Shown: positions 17,281 through 26,615 of the stretch, piece by piece
Numbering within the stretch: position 1 is the stretch's first letter
How the letters are laid out: every line of letters starts with the position of its first letter
DNA from: Candidatus Cardinium hertigii
GTDB lineage: Bacteria; Bacteroidota; Bacteroidia; Cytophagales_A; Amoebophilaceae
Length of the DNA stretch: 58,337 bases
Assembly: GCF_003788695.1 (NCBI RefSeq)
Contig: NZ_RARA01000024.1
Coordinates: 82,177-140,513, forward strand
Reading direction: 5' to 3'
The notes under the pieces: model-generated
What the model was told of the DNA's origin: nothing
Database searches by the model: none
Seen by the model: only the letters and a program-made list of their open reading frames with translations
Made by a program: the position numbers and the translations under genes

Positions 17281-17979
17281 ATGGATAAAAATATAAATCA
17301 TCACAATAATATATATAATAATATATTTTATGTAATAGCCACTTCTCTACTGTTTGCCTTTACTTTATCGATTAATTTTTCTATTAAAATAGTTTATTGT
17401 GCTTTATGCTCTACTTTTTTAGCACTTACTGTAAACTGTCTATCAGCGCTTTGGGGCAGTAAAAAGGCTACGCTAAGTGTAATAGGGTGCGTAGGCATAA
17501 CTTTTTGTACATTATATGATATGCAATACCATATGTATGGTAAGCCTATTCAGGGACTAATCACAATCTCCTTATTATCTATATGCATTTCGTCCTGTAT
17601 GGGGTTAAAAATTTTTTTAAAGCTAAAAACCAGATACAGTTTTCCGGTAAGTAATATTATAAGCTCATGCGTATATGCTTTTGTAGATGGTTTTATCATG
17701 GCGATATTTTTTATAAACAAATTTCCTATTCATAGCGTTTTTGCTAAATTTTATCAAGAAATAGCATACAAAGGCATTTTTGGACTTGCAGTATATCTAC
17801 TCTTGCTTGTATTATTTTACTTCAAGCGTATTATTATTAAATACTTTAGGGCGCAGGATCGCCTCCTATCTAGATCTACGTATTCGTTCAGTGGAGGCTA
17901 TTGCAATAGAAAACAAAAATTTTATAAAAGAAAGAAATCTATATCCAAGTGTTACGTAAAAGCCTTAAAAAGGACATAA
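17281..17979 (+). CDS. Multi-pass membrane protein, VUT/YhhQ transporter-like
   Basis: A 232-residue protein with about six membrane helices. The pattern TVNCLSALWGSKKATLSVIG and SNIISSCVYAFVDGFIMAIFFINKFP resembles VUT-family transporters (YhhQ, thought to import queuosine precursors), but the match is weak. The ATG at 17281 is preferred; an upstream TTG would read through the 92-bp element. The last 35 or so residues (after RLLSRSTYSFSGGYC), basic and low in complexity, are encoded by a dispersed repeat also found at 22043, so the original C-terminus may be lost. Confidence 0.5.
   Translation: MDKNINHHNNIYNNIFYVIATSLLFAFTLSINFSIKIVYCALCSTFLALTVNCLSALWGSKKATLSVIGCVGITFCTLYDMQYHMYGKPIQGLITISLLSICISSCMGLKIFLKLKTRYSFPVSNIISSCVYAFVDGFIMAIFFINKFPIHSVFAKFYQEIAYKGIFGLAVYLLLLVLFYFKRIIIKYFRAQDRLLSRSTYSFSGGYCNRKQKFYKRKKSISKCYVKALKRT
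17894..17961 (+). repeat. Dispersed motif, possible IS end (copy 1)
   Basis: GAGGCTATTGCAATAGAAAA followed by AAATTTTATAAAA and CCAAGTGTTACGTAAAA. About 70 bp are shared with 22043-22112. It forms the 3' end of the preceding membrane-protein ORF. Resembles an isolated transposon terminus, but no transposase is present. Confidence 0.55.
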
Positions 17980-18054
17980 CACCCGACATTCCGCATAAAA
18001 AAGCAATAAAAATCATTATTTATTTTGTTTAGTAGTAGTATTTTTCCACAAAAA

Positions 18055-19902
18055 ATGCATTGCCATTATAAATATAAACAACCTAAATCCATAAGAATGG
18101 CTATTTACCTACTAGCACTTTTGTGGACATTTATTTGCGGGACTATCGTGCCCCTTGTTGCGGACAAGAAAAGCCATTTAAGCATATCAGAGCAGCATCT
18201 GTATTTTCAGCAGTATGCATATGCCAAGCAGATTTATAAAGAGGGACGTTATGCGGAGGCCAAATCATTATTTGACAAACTTAGGGAAAGGGAGTGGGAA
18301 CCATCATTTGCTCCCTATATACATTTCTATTATGCATTAGCTGCTTATCACAATGGAGAACAAGTCTTAGCTGCTCAAACTTTTTACTGGATAAACTTAC
18401 ATTTTCCGCTGTGGTCTAAACAAAATGAAATTCGTTATTGGAGTGCACAATGTAAATTTCAAGAAGGTAATTTTGCTGAGGCCTTAGCACTTCTTGCTTT
18501 GATTCAAGATAAAGGGATGGCCAAGTCAGTGCTTCAAATGAAAAAATATTTCCTTGCAAAAATAGAAAATTGCGTATGCTTGCAAGAACTAGTAGCACAA
18601 TTCCCAAATGAGGATATGCTCAAAAAAATATTGTATAAGAAAGCTGTTCGCCAGGCCTATATAACACAAGACTTTTCATTAGTAAACCAGTTAAAGGAGC
18701 AGTACAATGGTTGTGATTATGCCTATGAGCCTTTGCGTCATTTACAGTCTAAGCGCAAGGAGGCATACCGTGTGGCTGTTTTTTTTCCTTTTTTTGTAGA
18801 AGAGTTGGATTATGAAGCATGTACAAACCAATTTGTCATTGATCTCTATCAGGGTATACAATGTGCTATAGAAGATCTTGTGAAGGAGGGCATTAAGATC
18901 CATCTTTTTGCTTTTGATACTAAAAAAAATGCAAAGACTACAGAAGTATTACTTGCACAAGAAGAGCTAAAATATATGGATCTTATTATCGGACCGCTCT
19001 ATCCCGCTACTATTCCATTGGTGGCTGCATTTGCTAAAAAACATAAGATTAATTTTGTGAATCCTATTTCTGGAAATCCTGATATAATGCACGATAATCC
19101 ATTTGCTTTTCTTTTTCAGCCCAGTGTGGAAACGTGCGCCCAAAAGGCGGCTCAGCTTACACTTAGTGATATACATGACCAGTCGATAGTAGAACCTGTT
19201 ATAGCGGTTTTTTATGGTAGCGCACGGGAAGATGTTTTGCAAGCAGCATTATATAAGCGCATGGTTGAGCAAAAGTTAGGTAGGGAATTAGATTGGTTTG
19301 TGCAACTTTCTAACAATGAAGAGGTTAAAAATTTTGTTGATCAAATAGCCAAGCTTGATCAAGCAAAAACAATAGGGCAAGAGGAAGAAGTTGAAGTGTT
19401 AACACACAAAGCAGATAAACTAGATTTTAAGCAGATAACGCATCTTTATGTGCCATCTCAGGATGGGTTTCTGGTATCTAATGTAATAAGTCTTCCTTTT
19501 AGGTTGCATATACGTCCACAAATTATAGGCCATGAACAGTGGTTAAAAAAAGAGATACTAACTTTTTCACAACTGGAAAAATTGCCTATTTTGTTTTTAT
19601 CGCCCTGTTATATCGATTTTCATCGCCCTGCTTTAATGGCATTTCGTGAAAAGTTTTTTGAGCAAACAGCTACCCAACCAAATGAACAAAGTTATGTTGG
19701 TTATGAAATGATGCTATTTTTTGGACGTATATTGGCGACCTATGGTATATATTTTCAAAAAGAATGGGAAAAAATGCATTATAGTGGTGTTATTTTCCCA
19801 AAATTATATTATGGAAAGCATCATGCCAATCAACATATTCCAGTATTACGATTTGTTAAAAATAAATTTGTAGTGGTGCAGGATCCTTTAGAAGCTGGAT
19901 AA
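18055..19902 (+). CDS. Exported TPR-like and type-1 periplasmic-binding-fold protein
   Basis: A 615-residue protein from the ATG at 18055; an upstream TTG (18025) and the ATG at 18097 are alternatives. A signal-peptide-like helix MAIYLLALLWTFICGTIVPL (about residues 15-34) follows a basic stretch. Residues 55-230 look like TPR helices (AKQIYKEGRYAEAKSLFDKL, RYWSAQCKFQEGNFAEALAL). From about 240, YRVAVFFPFF...YQGIQCAIEDL...DLIIGPLYPATIPLVAAFAK resembles the LppC/branched-chain amino acid receptor fold. Bacteroidota carry similar TPR plus binding-protein fusions of unknown role; periplasmic sensing or envelope maintenance is possible. No ABC transporter genes adjoin. Confidence 0.6.
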   Translation: MHCHYKYKQPKSIRMAIYLLALLWTFICGTIVPLVADKKSHLSISEQHLYFQQYAYAKQIYKEGRYAEAKSLFDKLREREWEPSFAPYIHFYYALAAYHNGEQVLAAQTFYWINLHFPLWSKQNEIRYWSAQCKFQEGNFAEALALLALIQDKGMAKSVLQMKKYFLAKIENCVCLQELVAQFPNEDMLKKILYKKAVRQAYITQDFSLVNQLKEQYNGCDYAYEPLRHLQSKRKEAYRVAVFFPFFVEELDYEACTNQFVIDLYQGIQCAIEDLVKEGIKIHLFAFDTKKNAKTTEVLLAQEELKYMDLIIGPLYPATIPLVAAFAKKHKINFVNPISGNPDIMHDNPFAFLFQPSVETCAQKAAQLTLSDIHDQSIVEPVIAVFYGSAREDVLQAALYKRMVEQKLGRELDWFVQLSNNEEVKNFVDQIAKLDQAKTIGQEEEVEVLTHKADKLDFKQITHLYVPSQDGFLVSNVISLPFRLHIRPQIIGHEQWLKKEILTFSQLEKLPILFLSPCYIDFHRPALMAFREKFFEQTATQPNEQSYVGYEMMLFFGRILATYGIYFQKEWEKMHYSGVIFPKLYYGKHHANQHIPVLRFVKNKFVVVQDPLEAG

Positions 19903-19921
19903 ACCATGCATTATCCATGCG

Positions 19922-20530
19922 TTACCTTATACTCTTTAATTTCTTGCCAGATTTTGCTCTTTTGTACCAATTATTTTTGAATTTTCTATTGCTATCTTTT
20001 CCTTTTATGATTACTACGGTTTCTGAATTTTTAAATTGGGCACCATCGGTCCAATTAAAGGAACCTGTAATTACATATGTATCATCAATAATCATTGTTT
20101 TACTATGCGCAATACCGAAAGGAGATGGTGTGTCGATTATAATGGGAATGCCATATTGTAGCATCAAATCTATTTTACTTCCCTTTGAGGATTGGGTATT
20201 TTTATCTACTAATAACTGCACCTTTATTTTTTTTTGATGCGCTTGTATCAGGGCACGTGCAATTTTTTCAGAAGTTATGACATAGGCTTGTACGAGAATG
20301 CGTTTTTTTGCAGATAGAATTTTTTTTATAATTAAATCCATACAAGGATCTTCTGGTGTAAAATACATTTCTATATCTATATCTGTATCTGTAGCGTTAT
20401 ATGATTTAAGAGATGATTGACAGGCGGTATAGTGGACCCATACACTACCCATGGCCATAATAATGGCTCCTGAAAATGTAAGCTGCATATGGGTAAGTCG
20501 GGCCCATGTTGGAATTTTATATATTTTCAT
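19922..20530 (-). CDS. Phospholipase D-family protein with one HKD motif
   Basis: A 202-residue protein with one HxKxxxxD motif (His142, Lys144, Asp149 in IAHSKTMIIDDTYVITGSFN), as in Nuc-type endonucleases and bacterial PLD toxins, which act as dimers. An N-terminal hydrophobic segment (about 17-36, TFSGAIIMAMGSVWVHYTAC) suggests export or anchoring; the Cys may indicate a lipoprotein, though the lipobox is poor. Basic C-terminus. Could act on nucleic acid or lipid. Tail-to-tail with the preceding gene (20 bp apart). Confidence 0.8.
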   Translation of the reverse strand: MKIYKIPTWARLTHMQLTFSGAIIMAMGSVWVHYTACQSSLKSYNATDTDIDIEMYFTPEDPCMDLIIKKILSAKKRILVQAYVITSEKIARALIQAHQKKIKVQLLVDKNTQSSKGSKIDLMLQYGIPIIIDTPSPFGIAHSKTMIIDDTYVITGSFNWTDGAQFKNSETVVIIKGKDSNRKFKNNWYKRAKSGKKLKSIR

Positions 20531-20681
20531 AAAGATTAACCATTCAGGTATGTGGTAAAAATTATTTTAATGGTTACTTTTTGTAATTAATACAAAAAGT
20601 AATAAGAAATTATAGCAGTTAAAAATATTTCTATTCACGCCTATGGCCATATCGATACCGTTATAACAGAGGATAGCCAAG

Positions 20682-20702
20682 CTATGCTTAAAAATAAGCA
20701 TA
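20682..20702 (+). promoter_or_regulatory. Small stem-loop upstream of the MFS gene
   Basis: CTATGCTTA and TAAGCATAG form a perfect 9-bp stem with an AAA loop, 28 bp before the ATG of the MFS transporter. It could be an operator or an mRNA leader hairpin; no known motif was recognised. Confidence 0.35.
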
Positions 20703-20730
20703 GACATGGGTTCAAATAACATCTACCTAT

Positions 20731-21975
20731 ATGCGCAAAATTTTTACTATGCCTATTACTTTTGCCTACGCCAATCGTGTGCTAAGAAATTTAGGTATGT
20801 TTACATTTTTGGTAGCTGCTGCGCATGCTTGTATTGCCGGTAATGATGCCCTTTTTTTCCTTTCTAGGGGCATGAATTATACAAAAATCAATGCACTAGA
20901 AGTAGTTGCTAGTGCGGGAGCCCTATTGTTAGAAATCCCTACCGGTGTAATAGCTGATAGATACGGTAGAAAATATGCTTTAATCAGCAGTTGTATTTTA
21001 AGAACGATAGCTTACCTATTTGTAGCAAGTATACCTATATATGGTATTTTGGCATTAGCCTATTTTTGTCTGGGTTTCGGTCAATCTTTTCAATCTGGTG
21101 CCTTGAACGCCTGGATTGCAGAAAATATAACAGCATCCCCTAATAGCAAAGCTGAAATGGAATATCAATTTATAGTTAATAGAAATTTTGGTAATCTGGG
21201 TAATATTGCAGGAGCTATAATGGGTTACTTTGCTTCTTTTTATTCAAATTCTACTATATCTTGGTGGATGGCAGCAGGCTGTTGTCTTTTAGCTTGCCTT
21301 ATCATGATCCATACCAAACAGCTTTACCCATCCCAACATTCTACTGCTCTTATAAGCCATTCATCAAAATTTAGCGCTATAGCTTTAATCAAAAAAACAC
21401 ACAAAGGTTTGCAAATCTTATACAGCCATACATCTATTTTAAGTGTTACCCTATTTACTTGCCTTTCGCAAATAGGCGCAGTTGGATTAATGAAAACATG
21501 GCAACCTGTTTTTGAACATTTACTAGAAGACTCATCCAAATTAAGATTGATGTATGGTAGTTTTGGTATAATGAGCTTTATAGCCAATGGTATTGTCAAT
21601 ATATCCAGTCATATAAGTGATAAAAAAAGATTGATTACATTTGCCTTGCTATCTGGATTACCTATTTTGTTGTTTTTTTATTTGCGCATTACGGCTGTTG
21701 TTGCTTTGTGCTTGTATTTAGTACATGTTATCGGAGAAACTGCACAAGTGCCCATTGTCTACACTGTGATGCACAATAACATTACAGGTAATCAGCGTGC
21801 AACTGTTGAATCATGGTATGAATGGTTGATTCATTTGTTTAAACTTGCAGGATTTATGTTTATGGGTAAACTTACAGACCTATATGGATATAAATGTATA
21901 TATACTATATCCGGCCTTTTCTTTTTATTGGCGATTATGCCCTTATGTTTAATGCAACGTAAGTCTAGTGTATAG
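20731..21975 (+). CDS. Major facilitator superfamily transporter
   Basis: A 414-residue permease with about twelve membrane helices. The MFS motif A region reads EIPTGVIADRYGRKYALISS in the loop between helices 2 and 3, and a second such loop (MGKLTDLYGYK) lies in the C-terminal half. Resembles drug or metabolite permeases; the substrate cannot be told. MFS importers are common in nutrient-dependent symbionts. Confidence 0.85.
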   Translation: MRKIFTMPITFAYANRVLRNLGMFTFLVAAAHACIAGNDALFFLSRGMNYTKINALEVVASAGALLLEIPTGVIADRYGRKYALISSCILRTIAYLFVASIPIYGILALAYFCLGFGQSFQSGALNAWIAENITASPNSKAEMEYQFIVNRNFGNLGNIAGAIMGYFASFYSNSTISWWMAAGCCLLACLIMIHTKQLYPSQHSTALISHSSKFSAIALIKKTHKGLQILYSHTSILSVTLFTCLSQIGAVGLMKTWQPVFEHLLEDSSKLRLMYGSFGIMSFIANGIVNISSHISDKKRLITFALLSGLPILLFFYLRITAVVALCLYLVHVIGETAQVPIVYTVMHNNITGNQRATVESWYEWLIHLFKLAGFMFMGKLTDLYGYKCIYTISGLFFLLAIMPLCLMQRKSSV

Positions 21976-22042
21976 TATACGTTTTTGCCACTACATAAGC
22001 CTATCATTTAGATTTTTGTATGGCCATTGAATGGCCCAACCT

Positions 22043-22112
22043 GAAGCTGTGGCAATAGAAAAAAAATTTTATAAAATAGAAAAATCTATACCAAGCGTTG
22101 CGTTATATAAAA
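22043..22112 (+). repeat. Dispersed motif, possible IS end (copy 2)
   Basis: GAAGCTGTGGCAATAGAAAA with AAATTTTATAAAA and CCAAGCGTTGCGTTATATAA, closely similar to 17894-17961. Shorter relatives (GCCGTTGRAATAG) occur near 30872 and 57524, and reversed near 45220. Confidence 0.55.
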
Positions 22113-22130
22113 TACAGATGACGTTTATAT

Positions 22131-22495
22131 GTATCCGTTCAGTCATGTGACCTATACGTATCTGTGTTCACACCAATTAGCAATAGCGCAATAATACTAA
22201 CTCGTAAAAAACGCGCCTTGAACAAATCTGTGATTAGAAAATTTCAGGCTGAAAGCTAATAGAAAATCAGCCTGTTTGAGCCTATTCTTCGTATTTGAAA
22301 AGCTGGCTGCGTTCCGTTTCGGGATTCAGTGTACTTGGGGTCCCCATGATGTATGTACATACATCATGGAGCGAACTCGAATAGTTCGTACTATGCTGCG
22401 TGCGCTTCACTCTCACGCGCCTTGCCAGCTTCCCAAATCCATTAAGTAACCGTAGATGGCGAGTTCTGATTTTCAGCTTGCAGAGCGTTTTCTTA
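22131..22495 (+). repeat. Palindromic element with long GC-rich loop module, right end missing
   Basis: Left end GTATCCGTTCAGTCATGTGA, then the GCGCCTTGAACAAATCTGT arm. The loop module (about 22281-22460) carries AAAAGCTGGCTGCGTTCC, a CATGATGTATGTACATACAT palindrome and the inverse partner GCCAGCTTCCCAAATCC. Stops at CAGCTTGCAGA; the GCTACTTTTTTT hairpin and TGAACGGATAC end are absent. Confidence 0.78.
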
Positions 22496-22579
22496 TGCGT
22501 TACAAATATGCCGCAAAAAATCAAATTTCTTTACTGTTTGTATCTATCTGTGTTGTGTCTAGTTTAGTTTTACCTTTAA

Positions 22580-23599
22580 TTACATTGCGCCTATTATTTT
22601 TTTGCGCCTATTAGTTATTTGTGCAAAAAATTCAGGGTCTTTTAGATAACTAGGAAGCTTAGCTTGATCATTCTTAATTTTAGGTGAATCAGATTCAGCT
22701 GGCGCAGGTCTAATTTCTTTACGACTAGAAGTCAGCTTTATTTTATTAAAACGGTCCCTATCAAGCGGTGGTGGAGGTGGTGGTGATGCACTCGTTGCTG
22801 CAATATTTTGTACCACTATTGGCGCAATATTTTCTTGTTTTTCTTCTTGCGCTACTGTATTGTGATTATTATCTAGTTGCCTAAGAGGACGTTCTCTTCT
22901 TGTTGCTATCTCTTGCGATGGTGTTCGCAGGGGACTGTTTGTCAAACAATTTATAACATCAGCATACTTATTACGATTAAGCTTTCCTACTTTTTTCTCT
23001 GCTGTGCTTTTTTCTCTGCTGTGCTCTGGTACTGTAACTTCTTTATTAGGATTAAGAGATTTTAGCCATGCAGGCTTCGGTGGCACAACAGGTTTACCTC
23101 TCTGATTAGTGATAGGCGATGTTGGTCCACCATTGTTAAGACTAATTGGCAGAGCAGAAGAGTTACCCCCCTGAGGAGAGTTACCTCCCTGATTAGGAAT
23201 AGACATTGTTGGTTCACCATTGTTAGGATTAACTAGCAGAGTAGAAGAGTTCCCTCCCTGAGGAGTGTTACCTCCCTGATTAGGGATAGACATTGTTGGT
23301 CCACCATTACCATTGTTAGGATTAACTGGCAGAGTAGGAGAGTTACCTCCCTGAGGAGTGTTACCTCCCTGATTAGGGATAGACATTGTTGGTCCACCAT
23401 TACCATTGTTAGGATTAACTGGCAGAACAGAAAAGTTACCTCTCTGATTAGTGACAGGCAATGTTGATCCACCCTTGTTAGAATTAAGCCCTGTACCTGT
23501 ACCTTTTGTATTAATATTTTTCAAGAACTTATTTGTATATTTATCATGTAAGCAAGAAAAGGTAGTATTTGCTAAATGCAACGCATTATTTTTAGCCAA
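22580..23599 (-). CDS. Gly/Pro-rich repeat protein, possible secreted effector
   Basis: A 339-residue, probably disordered protein of unknown function. Residues about 45-165 contain near-identical units of about 29 residues built on LPVNPNNGNGGPTMSIPNQG and GNTPQGGNS. Then come KPVVPPKPAWLKSL (SH3-ligand-like PxxP), a basic middle, and a SPPPPPPLDRDRFNK stretch. Pro-rich plus short basic motifs recall actin-assembly or WIP-type proteins, but no firm WH2 motif was found. The frame begins with TTG and has no ATG; 23604-23729 may encode the true N-terminus in another frame. No signal peptide seen. Confidence 0.55.
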   Translation of the reverse strand: MAKNNALHLANTTFSCLHDKYTNKFLKNINTKGTGTGLNSNKGGSTLPVTNQRGNFSVLPVNPNNGNGGPTMSIPNQGGNTPQGGNSPTLPVNPNNGNGGPTMSIPNQGGNTPQGGNSSTLLVNPNNGEPTMSIPNQGGNSPQGGNSSALPISLNNGGPTSPITNQRGKPVVPPKPAWLKSLNPNKEVTVPEHSREKSTAEKKVGKLNRNKYADVINCLTNSPLRTPSQEIATRRERPLRQLDNNHNTVAQEEKQENIAPIVVQNIAATSASPPPPPPLDRDRFNKIKLTSSRKEIRPAPAESDSPKIKNDQAKLPSYLKDPEFFAQITNRRKKIIGAM

Positions 23600-23603
23600 T
23601 TTT

Positions 23604-23729
23604 TTAATATATCCATATATCCAAAAGTTCCCTTAATTTTTTGTGAGGTATAATTATAACTGGGATATTAAAATGTTCTACTACGTCTCCTAACCCATAA
23701 CCATGATCAATTAAATTTTGTCTATTCAT
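23604..23729 (-). pseudogene. Short ORF, possible frameshifted N-terminus of the Gly/Pro-rich protein
   Basis: A 41-codon ORF starting with ATG at 23729, MNRQNLIDHGYGLGDVVEHF, ending at ELLDIWIY just before the TTG-started frame. A single shift in the repeated GGATATATGGATATAT stretch would join them. The 5' end lies 25 bp from the divergent tyrS start. Whether this is a real break or chance adjacency cannot be settled here. Confidence 0.4.
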
Positions 23730-23754
23730 TACGGTTATTTAAAATTTGATTTAT

Positions 23755-25044
23755 ATGAAAAATTTTGTTGCCAATTTGCGCTGGCGTGGTATGATTCATG
23801 ATATAGTACCTGGTATAGAAGAGCATCTTAGTAACAGTATGGTCACTGGCTATATTGGGTTTGAGCCTTCAGCCTCTTCTTTGCATTTAGGTAATTTGGT
23901 TACATTAATGCTCTTAAAACACTTTCAAGAAGCAGGTCATAAGCCTATTGTAGTAGTAGGTGGTGCTACGGCGATGGTGGGAGATCCTTCTTGGAAAGCG
24001 CAAGAGCGGCTGTTTCTACCAGAAGAAATAATACGTCACAACGAAGATTGTATTAGCCAGCAATTGAAAAAGTTTTTAGACTTTGATACTGGTAAAAATA
24101 AAGCCGTTGTACTCAACAATTTTGACTGGCTAAGGGACATTTCGTTCTTATCCTTTTTACGTGATGTAGGGAAGCATATTCCTATTGGTTATATGATGGC
24201 TAAGGATAGTGTAAAAAGGCGGATAGAAACAGGTATCTCTTATACAGAGTTTGCTTATCAACTCTTACAGGGTTTTGATTTTTACTACCTCTATTTAAAT
24301 AAGGGCGTGACGTTGCAGATGGGAGGGGCTGATCAATGGGGAAACTTAACTACAGGTATAGAACTTATTCGTAAAAAAGCACATGCACAAGCCTTTGCCA
24401 TAACAGCCCCATTGTTTACCCGTTCAGATGGCATAAAATTTGGAAAAACAACAGCTGGGGCTAATGTATGGCTAGATGCTTCTAAAACTTCTCCTTATGA
24501 GCTTTACCAATTCTTACTAAACTGTACGGATTATGAGGTTGAGAAATTAATTAAAGTTTTTGCATGCTGTAGCAAAGAGGAGATAGAAGCGCTTATTGTG
24601 GCCCATCAAGCTAAACCAGAAACACGTCTTTTGCAGCAAACGGTAGCTAAGATGGTAACTACTATGGTGCATTCAGAAGAAGCTTGCAGCAAGGCCATCG
24701 TTAGCTCTCATATTCTTTTTAGTAATGTTTATTCGATGCATGAGCTATATGCATTAAGTGAAGATGATTTACTAACGGTTTGTGCAACTATACCTAAGAT
24801 TCATATTACACAAGCTACATTAAATACAGTAGATTCCATTATTTCTTTGTTATCGGTAACTACAGAAGGAGTTATTATGACATCTAAATCAGAAGCAAAA
24901 CGAATGATTGCTTCGCATGGTATTATGATTAATAAGGTATTAATCACTGATCCCTATCAAAAGCCAGATTTTATTTTACTACATAGTCGTTACCTATTGG
25001 TACAGAAAGGCAAGAAAAATTATTACCTTATGGTAGTTCAATAA
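23755..25044 (+). CDS. tyrS: Tyrosyl-tRNA synthetase
   Basis: Class I aminoacyl-tRNA synthetase charging tRNA-Tyr (429 aa from the ATG at 23755; a TTG nine bases earlier is less likely). The HIGH-type motif is SLHLGNLV, tyrosine-pocket residues are in QLLQGFDFYYLY and QMGGADQWGN, and the KMSKS-type loop is KFGKTTAG. A C-terminal S4 domain (about 355-425) contains SKSEAKRMIASHGIMINKV. Normal length. Confidence 0.97.
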   Translation: MKNFVANLRWRGMIHDIVPGIEEHLSNSMVTGYIGFEPSASSLHLGNLVTLMLLKHFQEAGHKPIVVVGGATAMVGDPSWKAQERLFLPEEIIRHNEDCISQQLKKFLDFDTGKNKAVVLNNFDWLRDISFLSFLRDVGKHIPIGYMMAKDSVKRRIETGISYTEFAYQLLQGFDFYYLYLNKGVTLQMGGADQWGNLTTGIELIRKKAHAQAFAITAPLFTRSDGIKFGKTTAGANVWLDASKTSPYELYQFLLNCTDYEVEKLIKVFACCSKEEIEALIVAHQAKPETRLLQQTVAKMVTTMVHSEEACSKAIVSSHILFSNVYSMHELYALSEDDLLTVCATIPKIHITQATLNTVDSIISLLSVTTEGVIMTSKSEAKRMIASHGIMINKVLITDPYQKPDFILLHSRYLLVQKGKKNYYLMVVQ

Positions 25045-25076
25045 TTATCTATTCAATTATTTCTTCTTGCAAAAAA

Positions 25077-26615
25077 ATGATCACTAGTTCTTTTAGTGGC
25101 GCTGTATATGGGGTCAATGCCTTTATGATTTCTATAGAGGTAAGCATTGTGAATGGAACTGGTTTATTTATGGTAGGGCTTCCAGATAGTGCCATTAAAG
25201 AAAGTCAACATCGAATAGAATCTGTATTAAAGCAGATCCAATATGCCATGCCGCGGCAACGTGTAATTGTAAATCTTGCTCCAGCAGACATACGTAAAGA
25301 AGGGGCTTCCTATGACTTGCCTATTGCCTTGTCTATTATACATGCCTCAGAACAGTGTAACTTAGTGTATTTGTCTGATTATCTAATTATGGGAGAATTG
25401 GCCCTAGATGGAATTCTTAGACCGGTAAAGGGTGTATTACCTATTGCTATTGAAGCCCATAAAAATGCCTTTAAAGGGGTTATTGTCCCAGAAAAGAATG
25501 GGCCTGAGGCAGGAATTGTGCATAAGTTAGAGGTAATTGCCGTTAGCCATATTACAGAAGCCATAGCGTTTTTGGCAGCTAAACGCACTATTCATCCCAT
25601 ACAAGTAGATGTACGTAAACTATTTGAAACGCAAGTGGGAACATATGAGGCAGATTTTGCAGATGTACAGGGACAAGAAAATATCAAAAGAGCCTTGGAA
25701 ATTGCTGCAGCTGGTGGCCATAATGTTATTATGATAGGGCCTCCCGGAGCAGGCAAAACCATGCTTGCCAAGCGATTACCTTCTATTTTGCCAGCCTTTA
25801 CCTTGGCTGAAACACTAGAAACCACTAAAATCTATTCCGTAATTGGCCGCATGGATAATAGCTGCGGTCTTTTACCCACTAGGCCCTTTAGAGCACCTCA
25901 CCATACCATTAGTGATGTAGCATTAGTAGGAGGGGGAGCCTTTCCACACCCAGGTGAAATTTCCTTGGCACACCATGGCGTTCTTTTTTTAGATGAATTG
26001 CCAGAGTTTAAACGCAGTGTATTGGAAGTTATGCGTCAGCCTTTAGAAGATGGTAAAGTAGTGATTGCAAGGGCTAAATTTTCTGTTGAGTTTCCAGCTA
26101 ACTTTATGCTTGTGGCCAGTATGAATCCTTGTCCCTGTGGTTATTATAACCACCCTGAAAAAAAATGTGTTTGCAGCATGATTAGTGTACAACGTTACCT
26201 AAATAAGGTAAGTGGACCTTTGTTAGATAGGATAGACCTCCATGTAGAGGTTACCCCTGTCGTCTTTGAAGCATTGACTTCTTCAAAGCAGAATGAAGCA
26301 AGTCATCTTATCCGGGAGCGAGTAGCTAAAGCAAGAAAAATACAAGAAAAACGTTTCCAAGATCATATAGAGCTCTATACCAATGCACGAATGTCTTCTA
26401 CCATGACCAAAGTATTCTGTCCTATTTCTAATACCGGACAAAAACTCCTACAAATAGCTATGGAAAAACTGGACCTCTCTGCAAGGGCTTACGAAAGGAT
26501 TTTAAAAGTAGCCAGAACGATTGCAGATTTGGCAGGAAATGAAAATATATCAGAATTGCATTTAGCAGAAGCCATTCAATACCGTAGCCTAGATCGAGCG
26601 GGATGGGGGAAGTAG
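25077..26615 (+). CDS. comM: YifB/ComM-family Mg-chelatase-like AAA+ ATPase
   Basis: A 512-residue protein with a Lon-like N-terminal domain (1-170), then an AAA+ domain with Walker A GPPGAGKTMLAK, Walker B GVLFLDELPEF and the Cys-rich insert MNPCPCGYYNHPEKKCVC, and a C-terminal Mg-chelatase domain. ComM is a hexameric helicase that extends branch migration during integration of foreign DNA in competent bacteria. Lies 32 bp after tyrS and could be co-transcribed. Its 3' end overlaps trmB by 40 bp on the opposite strand. Confidence 0.93.
   Translation: MITSSFSGAVYGVNAFMISIEVSIVNGTGLFMVGLPDSAIKESQHRIESVLKQIQYAMPRQRVIVNLAPADIRKEGASYDLPIALSIIHASEQCNLVYLSDYLIMGELALDGILRPVKGVLPIAIEAHKNAFKGVIVPEKNGPEAGIVHKLEVIAVSHITEAIAFLAAKRTIHPIQVDVRKLFETQVGTYEADFADVQGQENIKRALEIAAAGGHNVIMIGPPGAGKTMLAKRLPSILPAFTLAETLETTKIYSVIGRMDNSCGLLPTRPFRAPHHTISDVALVGGGAFPHPGEISLAHHGVLFLDELPEFKRSVLEVMRQPLEDGKVVIARAKFSVEFPANFMLVASMNPCPCGYYNHPEKKCVCSMISVQRYLNKVSGPLLDRIDLHVEVTPVVFEALTSSKQNEASHLIRERVAKARKIQEKRFQDHIELYTNARMSSTMTKVFCPISNTGQKLLQIAMEKLDLSARAYERILKVARTIADLAGNENISELHLAEAIQYRSLDRAGWGK

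Larger units (their letters stand above)
21976..22579. other. Gene-free interval with repeats
   Basis: Contains the dispersed IS-end-like motif (22043-22112) and a palindromic element with a long loop module (22131 to about 22495). Short ORFs inside the loop module are not credible: they recur in other copies without conservation as protein. Confidence 0.75.

Noticed and set aside
19917..20237. Plus-strand hydrophobic ORF
   Set aside because: Antisense to the PLD-family gene, whose HKD motif is clear; the hydrophobicity is a frame artefact.
20657..20730. tRNA-like sequence (GGTTCAAAT with nearby stem)
   Set aside because: No acceptor or anticodon stem can be drawn; only a 9-bp hairpin is supported.
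22282..22524. Minus-strand ORF in the loop module
   Set aside because: It lies in the palindromic element's GC-rich module; the other copies do not keep the frame, so coding is unlikely.
23233..23472. Minus-strand ORF with repeated residues
   Set aside because: Shadow frame of the tandem repeats of the Gly/Pro-rich protein; its regularity comes from the DNA repeats.
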